Positions 16,888 through 23,408 of a stretch of 26,818 bases of DNA are shown here, one piece after another (within the stretch, counting starts at the first letter, position 1; each line of letters starts with the position of its first letter). Under the pieces are notes generated by a model that saw only the letters and a list, made by a program, of their open reading frames with translations, was not told the DNA's origin and did no database searches. Both the position numbers and the translations under genes were made by a program. The DNA is taken from positions 1 through 26,818 of the IMG/VR virus record IMGVR_UViG_3300045967_000011; one strand, given 5' to 3'. This DNA comes from a virus.

Positions 16888-17945
16888 ACTAGCTCCTGAT
16901 CTAACGGCGACCAGCGCTCTTCCTTCATCTCGTTGTCGAATATGTGCTGGCGTTGTGCTGGTGGTTCGGTGCAGAACGGGATAAAGCTACACGCACGGAA
17001 GTAGCGGTTGCAGCTATGTGTGTAGGTAGGTGCATTAACTGGATCGTCTTTGTAGTTGTGTAGTAGATGTAGAGTGTGAGCAAACCACTGTGCCCATGAC
17101 AAGAAAGCATCACCATCGCGTGATGTAGGATAACGCATTACACCATCGGTGTAGCTGCTAGCTTTAGGCACAGGTATTTGCAATCCCCACATCACCACGT
17201 TTCTAATGTCGCTCGAAAGCAAGCAGGACATAGCGACACAGTACCCTGTGACTTGATGTGAAACATCGAAGCTTGACGACCACACGGTGTCGATACGTGA
17301 GCCAGTCTTGTTCTCATGGACTTCTGGCGTTTGATCAGAGGTACGGAGTGTATCGGTGCAAACTGCATCAATACGCCCCACGAAGCGGATTGGTTTAAGA
17401 TCAGTGTCAGGGAAGCTAACTGTGACATCGAATGGTATCTCCACTCCGATGAAGTCTTTGTTGTAAATCGGTATGAAGCGACCGAGCGGGTAGCGCTGTA
17501 TGTAGTTGATAGCAGCGCTCTCAAGGTTTGCTTGTGTGCGCTTAGTATCACGTGGGTCATCGTGATAGCCACTAGTATCTAGCAGCGATAAGCCCATCTG
17601 CATCGCACGTGTTTCTTTGTCTTCCTTGCCTTCGTAGTAGCGCACAGCTTCACGCCAGCGCTCAGCACCGAATAGCTTGTCGCCATAGCTGTGTACGAAA
17701 GCTACAAATTCTGCCTGTTGGTTCTCTTTATTATGCTCAAGCAGATCGAACAAGCGGACGCATGCAAAGACATCATGCATAGCGCGACCAGCTTCAAGAG
17801 GTAGCACACGGTCAACGCCGCTAGGCAAGCGCTTGCCGTACCAGCTATGCACAATGCCCCATCGCGGACACGTGTTAACTGCCGAGAGTGTGGAGTAGTC
17901 AACCCATTCAAGTGTCGTGTCGGTTGTTCTGTGTACGAGCATCAT
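16884..17945 (-). CDS. PD-(D/E)XK exonuclease with Fe-S-type cysteines (RecB/Cas4/AddB-like)
   Basis: 353 aa. The N-terminus WVDYSTLSAVNTCPRWG carries Cys26 in the typical 'S.l..f..CP..w' start of RecB-family nucleases. The catalytic core is GRIDAV (Asp193), then ENKTG (Glu211, Lys213), and QVTGYCVAM (the Q-x3-Y motif). Near the C-terminus, Cys312, Cys319 and Cys325 with Cys26 form the four-cysteine layout of AddB/Cas4-type 4Fe-4S nucleases. It probably resects DNA ends to provide single strands for the Sak4/SSB pair downstream. The start is MM at 17945, overlapping the previous stop as ATGA, with no strong ribosome site, so coupling is likely. Confidence 0.88.
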   Translation of the reverse strand: MMLVHRTTDTTLEWVDYSTLSAVNTCPRWGIVHSWYGKRLPSGVDRVLPLEAGRAMHDVFACVRLFDLLEHNKENQQAEFVAFVHSYGDKLFGAERWREAVRYYEGKEDKETRAMQMGLSLLDTSGYHDDPRDTKRTQANLESAAINYIQRYPLGRFIPIYNKDFIGVEIPFDVTVSFPDTDLKPIRFVGRIDAVCTDTLRTSDQTPEVHENKTGSRIDTVWSSSFDVSHQVTGYCVAMSCLLSSDIRNVVMWGLQIPVPKASSYTDGVMRYPTSRDGDAFLSWAQWFAHTLHLLHNYKDDPVNAPTYTHSCNRYFRACSFIPFCTEPPAQRQHIFDNEMKEERWSPLDQELV

Positions 17946-18205
17946 TGGCTGTATTTATCCTCATCGGTTGGGTAGTGTGCAGCTTTCAGCTTCTCGAAGT
18001 CATCCTTCAACCGCTTACCGACAGTTGATATGTCAGCAACGATGTTAGCCATCATATCGACGGTCTTCACTACGCCAGCCATCTCTTGACGTAGCATCTC
18101 GTTGTCTTCACACACACGCTCTAACGCCTTGATTAGACCGCGCTCGACACCGTGTTCTTTGATAAGCAAGCGCACATCACGCGCACGTTGGACGTAGTTC
18201 ACCAT
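17942..18205 (-). CDS. 87-aa coiled-coil protein
   Basis: The start at 18205 (ATG, overlapping the previous stop as TGATG, GGAG 7 bases upstream) is preferred to the GTG one codon earlier. The sequence is almost entirely helical with heptad-like spacing (ALERVCEDNEMLRQEMAGVV, then TVDMMANIVADISTVGKRLK) and an acidic tail. A dimeric helical-bundle protein is likely. The function is unknown. Its place before the exonuclease suggests a partner or regulator, with no direct evidence. Confidence 0.7.
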   Translation of the reverse strand: MVNYVQRARDVRLLIKEHGVERGLIKALERVCEDNEMLRQEMAGVVKTVDMMANIVADISTVGKRLKDDFEKLKAAHYPTDEDKYSQ

Positions 18206-18591
18206 CACTCTGCTCCATCGTTGGGGAAGTCACCAGCTACAAACACAGGGAAGGCGTGCTTGCGGTCTTTCTTGAACTCGTCAATGAACTCAGCAGGTGT
18301 AAGTACACGATCAGTTGTACCGAGTGGATTGCGTGTGATCATGCGGAAGGTAGTGACATAGTACACAACACGCCGACCGTCGAAGCGGAATGATAGTGCG
18401 CCTGTACTTGAGTTGAACGCCATATGCATAACGATAGGACACTGCTTGACAGCATCAATAAGAGGTTGTGCACCTAGTATCAACCTCTGTGCATGTGCTT
18501 GGCGTTGCATACGCATGCGATCAAGCTTGGTGCGATGTTCAGGTGTGAATTGTCTACGATTTGGTGGGCGAGTGATTGGTCTTTGTGGCAT
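18205..18591 (-). CDS. 128-aa protein with basic N-terminus, function unknown
   Basis: ATG at 18591, inside the end of the upstream gene (38-base overlap), with only a weak ribosome site. Residues 1-35 are very basic and Gln/Pro-rich (MPQRPITRPPNRRQFTPEHR). The rest is a folded domain with strands LSFRFDGRRVVYYVTTFRM and a helix TPAEFIDEFKKDRKHAF. It may bind nucleic acid through the basic tail; this is inference. I do not recognise a family. Confidence 0.65.
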   Translation of the reverse strand: MPQRPITRPPNRRQFTPEHRTKLDRMRMQRQAHAQRLILGAQPLIDAVKQCPIVMHMAFNSSTGALSFRFDGRRVVYYVTTFRMITRNPLGTTDRVLTPAEFIDEFKKDRKHAFPVFVAGDFPNDGAE

Positions 18592-18955
18592 CTGTTATGT
18601 CCATGTCCGTGTGTTGTAGTGTCAATGCGCGTAGATCGTAGATAAGTTCTTCCAACTTATCTAACGCCTTGCCAGCGCGATCTAGCTGACGCTGTACTTG
18701 ATCAGCTTTCTTCTCAAGCTTGACGCTAGCTTGCACGCTACTGGCGTAGCGCTTTGCTTCTTGTGCTGCACGTAGCGCTTCAGCAGCACGCATGCGACGG
18801 TCGCGGAGCGATGACAAGAATGCATCTTGCTCCAAGTCTGACATGTCTAGTAGGGATTTGGGAGTGATAGCTTCATCAACACTAGAAGCAGCCACAGGCT
18901 TGTTAACCTGTGGCTGCCTCAGTTTGACGACTTTGTTGTTGTCGCCATTTGCCAT
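18554..18955 (-). CDS. 133-aa coiled-coil protein
   Basis: ATG at 18955, with GGAG 9 bases upstream. After a short disordered N-terminus, residues 35-115 form a long charged coiled coil (LRDRRMRAAEALRAAQEAKR, then SVKLEKKADQVQRQLDRAGK). No catalytic motif. It lies between the 150-aa gene (6-base gap) and the 128-aa gene (38-base overlap) in one operon. The function is unknown. Confidence 0.7.
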   Translation of the reverse strand: MANGDNNKVVKLRQPQVNKPVAASSVDEAITPKSLLDMSDLEQDAFLSSLRDRRMRAAEALRAAQEAKRYASSVQASVKLEKKADQVQRQLDRAGKALDKLEELIYDLRALTLQHTDMDITDATKTNHSPTKS

Positions 18956-18961
18956 CTGCTG

Positions 18962-19414
18962 CTACTCCGCTTGGCGCGATGCTGTGATAGAGAGTGCTGG
19001 CGTTGCTTTCTTACTCACTTTGTTGATAGCTGCGTCGATCAGATCAACGTTGATACCAACACGCACAAGCTCTGTACGCAGTTCGTCAACATCTGTTATA
19101 AGACGCGGACGGTTAGCAGAGAAGTTCAATGACCAGTCTTCACCATGTACGCTGGTGCCAGTCTTGACCATCAGTTCAGCAGCTTTACTGCGTACTTCAA
19201 CTATCTCTTTCTCGTACTCGTCACTGACACGCGCCTTCACTGTCTCGTAGCGCTTCTCAGCGTATGAGCGCAGCATGTGTGCTGTAGCAAACTCTGCACC
19301 TAGCTGGTCTAAGCTGTCTTGAGTTGTCTTCGGTGCAGGAAAATCGTTTATACACTGTGCAACTCTTGCTTCAAGCGGCAGTTCAACTACCGCTGGCTTT
19401 GTCTTTGCTGGCAT
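18962..19414 (-). CDS. 150-aa phage protein, first gene of the recombination operon
   Basis: The start at 19414 (MPAKTKPAVVELPLEARV) has AAGGAG upstream, unlike the longer frame from 19450. A helical region (HMLRSYAEKRYETVKARVSD) is followed by GTSVHGEDWSLNFSANRPRL, a helix on LRTELVRVGI, and KKATPALSITASRQ. The arrangement (coiled helix, then a small beta unit ending in PAL-x-I) recalls phage proteins found near Sak4/SSB cassettes, but I cannot name a family. The strong promoter at 19453-19480 points at this gene, making it the first of the recombination/replication unit. A degenerate palindrome (TTATACACTGTGC..., 19348-19362) lies inside it. Confidence 0.75.
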   Translation of the reverse strand: MPAKTKPAVVELPLEARVAQCINDFPAPKTTQDSLDQLGAEFATAHMLRSYAEKRYETVKARVSDEYEKEIVEVRSKAAELMVKTGTSVHGEDWSLNFSANRPRLITDVDELRTELVRVGINVDLIDAAINKVSKKATPALSITASRQAE

Positions 19415-20102
19415 CGCTTGTGTCTCCTTGTGTTGTGTTGGTAGTATCATTAATTATAGCAGATGTAGGATCAGATGCAAGCCGCGACTTCTTCAAATCA
19501 TCTAATCTACGTCTGCGTATGGTTGCGTATGCATCACCCCACGGCCACTCGATGTGCTTGTAGATGACGCGCATGCGTATTTTGCGTATCACGCTGGCGT
19601 CTATTTGTAGATCATAGCCTTCTCTCATCTTCGCACTGATGAACGCTGCATCGCAGCCAATTTCTAACATCTGCATGATGCGGCGTATTTGGTAGTGCTT
19701 CATGCCGACACGTTCACGCTTGATCATGTCGGCTACGTTGTCAGCTTGTGTGCCGATGATCATATGTGTGGGATTGCAGCACCAACAGTTGTCGCACTTG
19801 TGACGCACGACTTCACTTGAGCGCAGCTTGTAGCCTGTGTAGAGTTCATAGACGATGCGATAGACGTAGTAATCCTTTTGGCCTATCACAACACGTGGAC
19901 GGTATTCGCCACGTGTACCCTTACCGTGTGCGCCTTTCCATTCCCAACATACATCAACGTCGCCATTGTGCATGTTGATACGCTGGAATACGTCGTGCAG
20001 TTCTGCGTGCTGCTTTTGCTTTCGCGGCAGCTTTTCTTTTACCGCTTCGCGTTGCTCTACTACGTGCTGCGGGATTGGCTTGTGGTTCACGATAGTCTCC
20101 AT
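19383..20102 (-). CDS. HNH endonuclease (HNH_3/homing type)
   Basis: 239 aa. Residues 52-122 carry the domain: CWEWKGAHGKG, strand RPRVVIGQKDYYVYRIVYEL, then VVRHKC (His101) and CCNPTHMIIGT (Asn110, His113) with a zinc-type Cys cluster and the closing QADNVADM. The C-terminal part has a helix-turn-helix-like stretch (EIGCDAAFISAKMREG, then IDASVIRKIRM), as in free-standing homing nucleases that find a DNA site through such modules. It overlaps the genes on both sides (149 bases upstream, 32 downstream), which suggests a late insertion. There is no ribosome site at the start, but a perfect 14-bp palindrome lies 5 bases upstream. It probably nicks or cuts DNA of competing phages. Confidence 0.85.
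   Translation of the reverse strand: METIVNHKPIPQHVVEQREAVKEKLPRKQKQHAELHDVFQRINMHNGDVDVCWEWKGAHGKGTRGEYRPRVVIGQKDYYVYRIVYELYTGYKLRSSEVVRHKCDNCWCCNPTHMIIGTQADNVADMIKRERVGMKHYQIRRIMQMLEIGCDAAFISAKMREGYDLQIDASVIRKIRMRVIYKHIEWPWGDAYATIRRRRLDDLKKSRLASDPTSAIINDTTNTTQGDTSDASKDKASGS
19453..19480 (-). promoter_or_regulatory. Sigma70-like promoter, second copy of the TTGCATCTGAT type
   Basis: On the minus strand: -35 TTGCAT (19475-19480), 16-bp spacer, -10 TATAAT (19453-19458). The 11 bases TTGCATCTGAT are identical to those of the promoter at 26557-26584. Transcription would start near 19446 and enter the 150-aa gene and the whole recombination/replication operon. It lies within the 3' end of the HNH gene. 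Confidence 0.8.
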
Positions 20103-20214
20103 TCAAGCGCTTGTACAAGCGTAATGTCGCATAGGTTGGAATGAAGTACAACAGCACGAATAGAGTGACTGTTGTACTCCAATAGACGGAGTAGTAGTAT
20201 ACATTGTATAACAT
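19954..20214 (-). CDS. 86-aa membrane protein with basic tail (possible)
   Basis: The start ATG at 20214 overlaps the previous stop as TGATG. One hydrophobic segment (residues about 8-30, YSVYWSTTVTLFVLLYFIPTY) is followed by a very basic Ala/Lys/Arg tail (SGKRKAAAKAKAARRTARR). It overlaps the HNH gene by 149 bases in another frame, so one of the two N- or C-terminal parts may not be translated as drawn. A palindrome copy (20197-20211) covers codons 2-6. Membrane location is inferred; the function is unknown. Confidence 0.45.
   Translation of the reverse strand: MLYNVYYYSVYWSTTVTLFVLLYFIPTYATLRLYKRLNGDYREPQANPAARSRATRSGKRKAAAKAKAARRTARRIPAYQHAQWRR
20108..20121. repeat. Perfect 14-bp palindrome CGCTTGTACAAGCG
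   Basis: It ends 5 bases upstream of the HNH start codon and lies inside the 86-aa frame. It is a candidate operator or RNA hairpin controlling the HNH gene, or the nuclease's own target half-sites. Confidence 0.5.
20197..20211. promoter_or_regulatory. Dispersed palindrome GTATACATTGTATAA (operator candidate)
   Basis: Exact TATACA-N-TGTATA core, directly after the TGATG junction at 20212-20216 and thus at the very start of the 86-aa frame. Confidence 0.7.
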
Positions 20215-20513
20215 CAGATAGTCTCGTCGCGCGGCATTGGCGTGTTCTCTTCCACAACTAGCTCGTAAGTCTTGCGGAAGATGTCAGGCTTGCACGGATA
20301 AAACTCGCCTTCAACACCGCGAATGATGTAGTCACCGAGCGTGGCAGTCATTGTGCCTTCAAGCGTGTGAATGAGTGCACGTATGAGGTAGATGCCATCG
20401 AGTGCATAGATGAACTCGACGTTGCCTGTAATCCAATCAGGAGGGGGTTCTTCAGGCTTGCTTGTGAAGAGCCATGCGTCTACTTCAACTGGTATCTTGC
20501 GATAACGTGGCAT
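20214..20513 (-). CDS. 99-aa conserved phage protein (GDYIIRGVxGEFYPCKPDIF family)
   Basis: ATG at 20513, with AGGAGGT 5 bases upstream. It starts MPRYRKIPVEVDAWLF and ends with the very recognisable GDYIIRGVEGEFYPCKPDIF, followed by a YELVVEE tail. This is a widespread small protein family of unknown function in phages and prophages, with the pattern YRKKPVxVEA..., PxW, TLEGxM.A.xGDYIIxGVxGEFYPCKPDIFxxTY. It is probably a small beta-rich fold. It belongs to the early operon, 10 bases after the previous gene. Confidence 0.85.
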   Translation of the reverse strand: MPRYRKIPVEVDAWLFTSKPEEPPPDWITGNVEFIYALDGIYLIRALIHTLEGTMTATLGDYIIRGVEGEFYPCKPDIFRKTYELVVEENTPMPRDETI

Positions 20514-20523
20514 TGTAAACCTC

Positions 20524-20943
20524 CTAGTGTTTCTTGTCAGACGATGAAGGTTGTTCTGCTATCAAGATGCTGCCATCAACGTACTCGATAACGTCGAATG
20601 CAGGACGCTCACCGACACGTGGCTTGACGAAATCGTGTTTTGCGAACGGCTCTGGCGGTCGCAATCCCTCAATGAGATTGCTGTTTTCAGGCAGCACGCA
20701 GATAGGCAGTAGTTTAGCCTTGTGCTTGATGTCGAGTATGTGAGCGCACAGCACATACACATATTGACCATCGCGTAGCGTTGTGAACTCGACAACTACT
20801 AAGTCACCTAACTCACATGCCATGAGCAGATGACGTAGAGATGTATTGACGCCAGCCGGTAGCGGCGTTTCACCGTTGCCTACACATTCAACCATGTAGT
20901 TCTCCCCTGTTTCGTCAATCAGAGGGTTTATTGGCTTGCTCAT
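20524..20943 (-). CDS. 139-aa protein, function unknown
   Basis: ATG at 20943, with AAGGA 8 bases upstream, overlapping the membrane-protein gene by 29 bases. The middle is beta-rich (ELGDLVVVEFTTLRDGQYVY, then VLCAHILDI), suggesting a small barrel. The tail is acidic and basic mixed (SSSDKKH). No family is recognised. A palindrome copy lies 20 bases before its start codon, so this gene may be a direct target of that regulator. Confidence 0.7.
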   Translation of the reverse strand: MSKPINPLIDETGENYMVECVGNGETPLPAGVNTSLRHLLMACELGDLVVVEFTTLRDGQYVYVLCAHILDIKHKAKLLPICVLPENSNLIEGLRPPEPFAKHDFVKPRVGERPAFDVIEYVDGSILIAEQPSSSDKKH

Positions 20944-21172
20944 CTTGTCGTTCCTTTATTCTTTTATACAGTGTATAACGCAGCTTACGCCTACCAGCTA
21001 CACGCTCGCAGTAGTCAGCAAATGGTTCTGCATAGTAACCTACTATGACACCTATTACTAAACCGCAGGTAAACGGGTAGTGATCAATAAGTCGTGATCC
21101 CCACCAATCCAACTCGATCCACATGCGGAGTTGGTGTAGTCTGAACGCTATCTCGTCGTATGCTTCATACAT
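20915..21172 (-). CDS. 85-aa single-span membrane protein
   Basis: The start at 21172 (MYEAYDEIAFRLHQLRMWIE) has no clear ribosome site. One membrane segment at about residues 33-52 (YPFTCGLVIGVIVGYYAEPF) is followed by a basic cytoplasmic tail (RRKLRYTLYKRIKERQDE). The palindrome at 20964-20978 codes for YTLYK within it. The function is unknown. Confidence 0.65.
   Translation of the reverse strand: MYEAYDEIAFRLHQLRMWIELDWWGSRLIDHYPFTCGLVIGVIVGYYAEPFADYCERVAGRRKLRYTLYKRIKERQDEQANKPSD
20964..20978. promoter_or_regulatory. Dispersed palindrome TTATACAGTGTATAA (operator candidate)
   Basis: Exact core, 20 bases upstream of the 139-aa gene start and inside the end of the 85-aa gene. No convincing -35 box at the right distance. 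Confidence 0.72.
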
Positions 21173-21231
21173 GAGAGTGGTAGGAGAGTGCGGTCTGTGT
21201 AGAGACTGCCAGCCACACCCTCCCCCTCACA

Positions 21232-21954
21232 CTACGCCGTTACAGGCGCAGGTGTAGTCTGCATAGCAGCTTCAGCCTTCTTACGCCTACGCATAAGCCA
21301 GCCTAGACCTGCCATACCACTACCGAACAACCACACTGCACCCGGTATAGGTACAGGTGGCGGGTTGTCAAACGGTGTTGGCGTGCCACCGCTCAAGTCA
21401 ACAAACCCTGTTCGTCCATTAGTACCTGATAAGATGTCAAGCACCATGAACGCTTGTGTGTCACCGGGAGGATTGCTCGACAGTTGAGCAAAGCTTGCCA
21501 GTGTTAGACCAGCACCACTGATACTGAAGGTGGTGTCGCCGGGACCATTGCCGCCGTTCCACGTACCTTCAATACCATATTCAAACAAGCCGAAGCCATC
21601 AGCAGTCAGTGCGCCAGCGTTTTGCTGGTTAACAGGTATCACACCGGGAATGCTGAAGAGCGGCGACAAGCCTGAGTAGGTGATGGTAGGATCACCGACA
21701 AGGTTAAAGCCAAAGACAACACCTTGACCTCCATTGGCGAAGTGATTGCCATTGAGGAAGTTGATGGCGATGTCAATAGTGCCATTGCCTTGATCGGTAG
21801 CTGTGATAGTCGCAAAGCCACTTGGCTGTGGACCACACAAGTCCGTACAGTGATCAGAACGGAACACGCCAGTTCCGACTGTCACTGCACTCGCTGCAGT
21901 TGTTGCAAGCGCGGCGAGCGACACCGCGATTGCCATGAGAGCTAGCTTTCTCAT
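21232..21954 (-). CDS. Secreted PEP-CTERM sorting-domain protein
   Basis: 240 aa, with a strong site AAGGAG 5 bases before ATG. The signal peptide MRKLALMAIAVSLAALATTA is followed by ASA (cleavage near residue 23). The mature part is Gly/Asn/Thr-rich and beta-strand-like (FATITATDQGNGTIDIAINF), with an SDHCTDLCGPQ cysteine pair. Near the C-terminus, PPPVPIPGAVWLFGSGMAGL is followed by GWLMRRRKKAEA: the PEP-CTERM tripartite tail (V-P-x-P, a hydrophobic span, an Arg/Lys cluster) cut by exosortase. About 12 residues follow the basic cluster, longer than usual. Such proteins belong to Gram-negative envelope and exopolysaccharide systems; a phage copy is unusual. The gene is isolated, with 59 and 153-bp gaps, like a moron. 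Confidence 0.85.
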   Translation of the reverse strand: MRKLALMAIAVSLAALATTAASAVTVGTGVFRSDHCTDLCGPQPSGFATITATDQGNGTIDIAINFLNGNHFANGGQGVVFGFNLVGDPTITYSGLSPLFSIPGVIPVNQQNAGALTADGFGLFEYGIEGTWNGGNGPGDTTFSISGAGLTLASFAQLSSNPPGDTQAFMVLDILSGTNGRTGFVDLSGGTPTPFDNPPPVPIPGAVWLFGSGMAGLGWLMRRRKKAEAAMQTTPAPVTA

Positions 21955-21987
21955 GTCTTCTCCTTATGCTGCTACTCAGTGATACAT

Positions 21988-22018
21988 CGCAACAAGTGTA
22001 GCAGCTTTACTCGTTGCG
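21988..22018 (-). other. Hairpin in the PEP-CTERM leader
   Basis: Arms CGCAACAAGT and ACTCGTTGCG (9 of 10 pairs) flank an 11-base loop, about 35 bases before the start codon. There is no U-tract, so it is more likely a leader structure than a terminator. Confidence 0.45.
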
Positions 22019-22022
22019 AATG

Positions 22023-22103
22023 TGGTGGAGGCTCACTGCAGTATGTGGCGTCAGAGGTCCACTGGTGGGAGACACAGGGACATGGCTACTACAGGAGCCT
22101 CCA
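22023..22103 (-). ncRNA. Structured non-coding element with tRNA-like ends (candidate)
   Basis: On the minus strand, TGGAGGCTC (22103-22095) and GAGCCTCCA (22034-22026) pair perfectly over 9 bp around 60 bases, and the 3' arm is followed by CCA, as at a tRNA 3' end (...A-CCA). An inner CCAC/GTGG repeat is present. The length from the first G to the discriminator base is 77, near tRNA size. However, I find no D-loop GG, no T-loop TTCRA and no proper anticodon arm, so it is not a canonical tRNA. It lies in the 153-bp gap between the GHKL gene and the PEP-CTERM gene, with no ORF. It could be a tRNA-like structure, a degenerate tRNA or a processing hairpin. Confidence 0.35.
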
Positions 22104-22107
22104 TAAG

Positions 22108-23343
22108 CTACTGATTACTCTCACTATGTTCGATTTGATAGACCTGTTCCATCAATGAAGCGCACTTGTCCACAAGAACATTCTGCATCTTGCGTGTGTG
22201 ATCTTCAAGCTCTTCGCTATAATGTAACCATTCTTCGTAGATGGTTCCGAGTATAGCAACTGGACCACGCTCGAAAGCTAACTTAGCGATGTATATCTTG
22301 CCATCACGTGTCAAGCCGAGTACATCGTCTGGCAAGCTGACACATAGATGCAGTACGTTATGTGTCACCATGATGTTGTGATGGTTCAACACCTTGATAG
22401 CATGATCGAGTTGCAAGCGCTCAAACTTGGTAGGCTTGTAGCGGTCGTATTGTTCGTCGAGCGGTCGCGTCTTGATGTACGTATCACGTGCCCACAACGG
22501 CATCGTCAGATGGTGTTCGACTAGGAACGCACACGCCTTGATGAAGTCAGCACTAGGTTCACGATAGCTAGGTTGTAGCTGGCTTTCATAGTACGATGAA
22601 TGAGCGATCTTCGGCAGATGCTCTACGAGTGCATCGTAGGTCATACCACGTATCCACAAGTCATAGATGTGCGACGAGATGTACCACGGATCAGCTAATG
22701 TACGATCTTCCGTGAGTTGCACCTTGTGTACATAGTCGTATGTGAAGTACGTAGGCTTCTCCGTCTTTGTACCTGTGTACATAGAGCGATAATAGATGAC
22801 GTTATCATCGTTGTGACGCTTCTCAACGCAACGGATTATCTTGTCGCTAGCAACAGCGTCAGCTTTGATGAAGTACTTGTCATGCTCCGCTGCAATTGCA
22901 ACAAGCTCATTCAACTCAACAATGACCATGACACTGCCCATGTTCTCGAACTCTTGCACAGGTGCATCGGTAGTCATTACACCGCCGCCTTCATCGAGTG
23001 CGTTGGTATATAGCTCACGGTATGCTTGCCACAGCTTCCAGTTAGCGCCTAAGTGAGTAGTGAATGGAAGCTCAAACTCCCTGTCAGTCGTCATGTCGTG
23101 TGCGTAGATGAAGTCGAACTCCTTGTCACGGAAGCTGCCCTTGTCTGTATAGAACACATATTTAGTTTCGGGCGTGATTACACTGATGTCTGCGCCATGT
23201 CTTAGCAACACAGACAAAGCGTATTTGAAGCCTGTGCCAAAGAAGCCAATAGCATTGTCGCTAGACTTAGCAGACAAGCCAAGCATAGTGAATGCACGGC
23301 GGTCGAGTGTGCCGTTGTTGTAGAAGATAACACGTGTAGTCAT
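22108..23343 (-). CDS. GHKL-type ATPase-like protein
   Basis: 411 aa, ATG with GGAG 7 bases upstream. The N-terminus NNGTLDRRAFTMLGLSAK followed by IGFFGTGFKYALSVLL (residues 32-47) matches the G1/G2 ATP-lid region of Bergerat-fold ATPases (Hsp90, gyrase B, MutL, histidine kinases). RELYTNALDEGG (Glu110, Asn114, Asp117) matches the N-box ExxxNAxD, but it comes after the G boxes, the reverse of the usual order. Near the C-terminus, IYEEWLHYSEEL (Glu371, His374) resembles a metal-binding helix. Phage ATP-binding proteins of this look exist, from memory, without a proven role; T4 rIIA also carries a GHKL-like domain. An early host-takeover or anti-defence ATPase is possible. Confidence 0.75.
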   Translation of the reverse strand: MTTRVIFYNNGTLDRRAFTMLGLSAKSSDNAIGFFGTGFKYALSVLLRHGADISVITPETKYVFYTDKGSFRDKEFDFIYAHDMTTDREFELPFTTHLGANWKLWQAYRELYTNALDEGGGVMTTDAPVQEFENMGSVMVIVELNELVAIAAEHDKYFIKADAVASDKIIRCVEKRHNDDNVIYYRSMYTGTKTEKPTYFTYDYVHKVQLTEDRTLADPWYISSHIYDLWIRGMTYDALVEHLPKIAHSSYYESQLQPSYREPSADFIKACAFLVEHHLTMPLWARDTYIKTRPLDEQYDRYKPTKFERLQLDHAIKVLNHHNIMVTHNVLHLCVSLPDDVLGLTRDGKIYIAKLAFERGPVAILGTIYEEWLHYSEELEDHTRKMQNVLVDKCASLMEQVYQIEHSESNQ

Positions 23344-23380
23344 GATAGTTCTCCAATGGTTGTAGTGTCGTGTCTTGTTG

Positions 23381-23408
23381 GTTATACAGTGTATAGTCTA
23401 TGGCTCAA
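23381..23408 (-). promoter_or_regulatory. Promoter candidate overlapping a palindrome, before the GHKL gene
   Basis: On the minus strand: -35 TTGAGC (23403-23408), 16-bp spacer, -10 TATAAC (23381-23386). The palindrome at 23382-23396 covers the -10 and most of the spacer. It is weaker than the two TATAAT promoters but has the same spacing. Confidence 0.35.
23382..23396. promoter_or_regulatory. Dispersed palindrome TTATACAGTGTATAG (operator candidate)
   Basis: Exact core, 1 base after the stop codon of the 48-aa gene and 38 bases before the GHKL gene start. Confidence 0.72.

Noticed and set aside
21232-21954. The PEP-CTERM gene as flanking host DNA at a prophage edge
   Set aside because: Phage early genes lie on both sides on the same strand, with no att-like repeat or integrase seen.
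22023-22103. A canonical tRNA gene on the minus strand
   Set aside because: The acceptor-like stem and ACCA end are present, but U8, the D-loop GG, the T-loop TTCRA and a 5-bp anticodon stem are missing. Kept only as a structured element.
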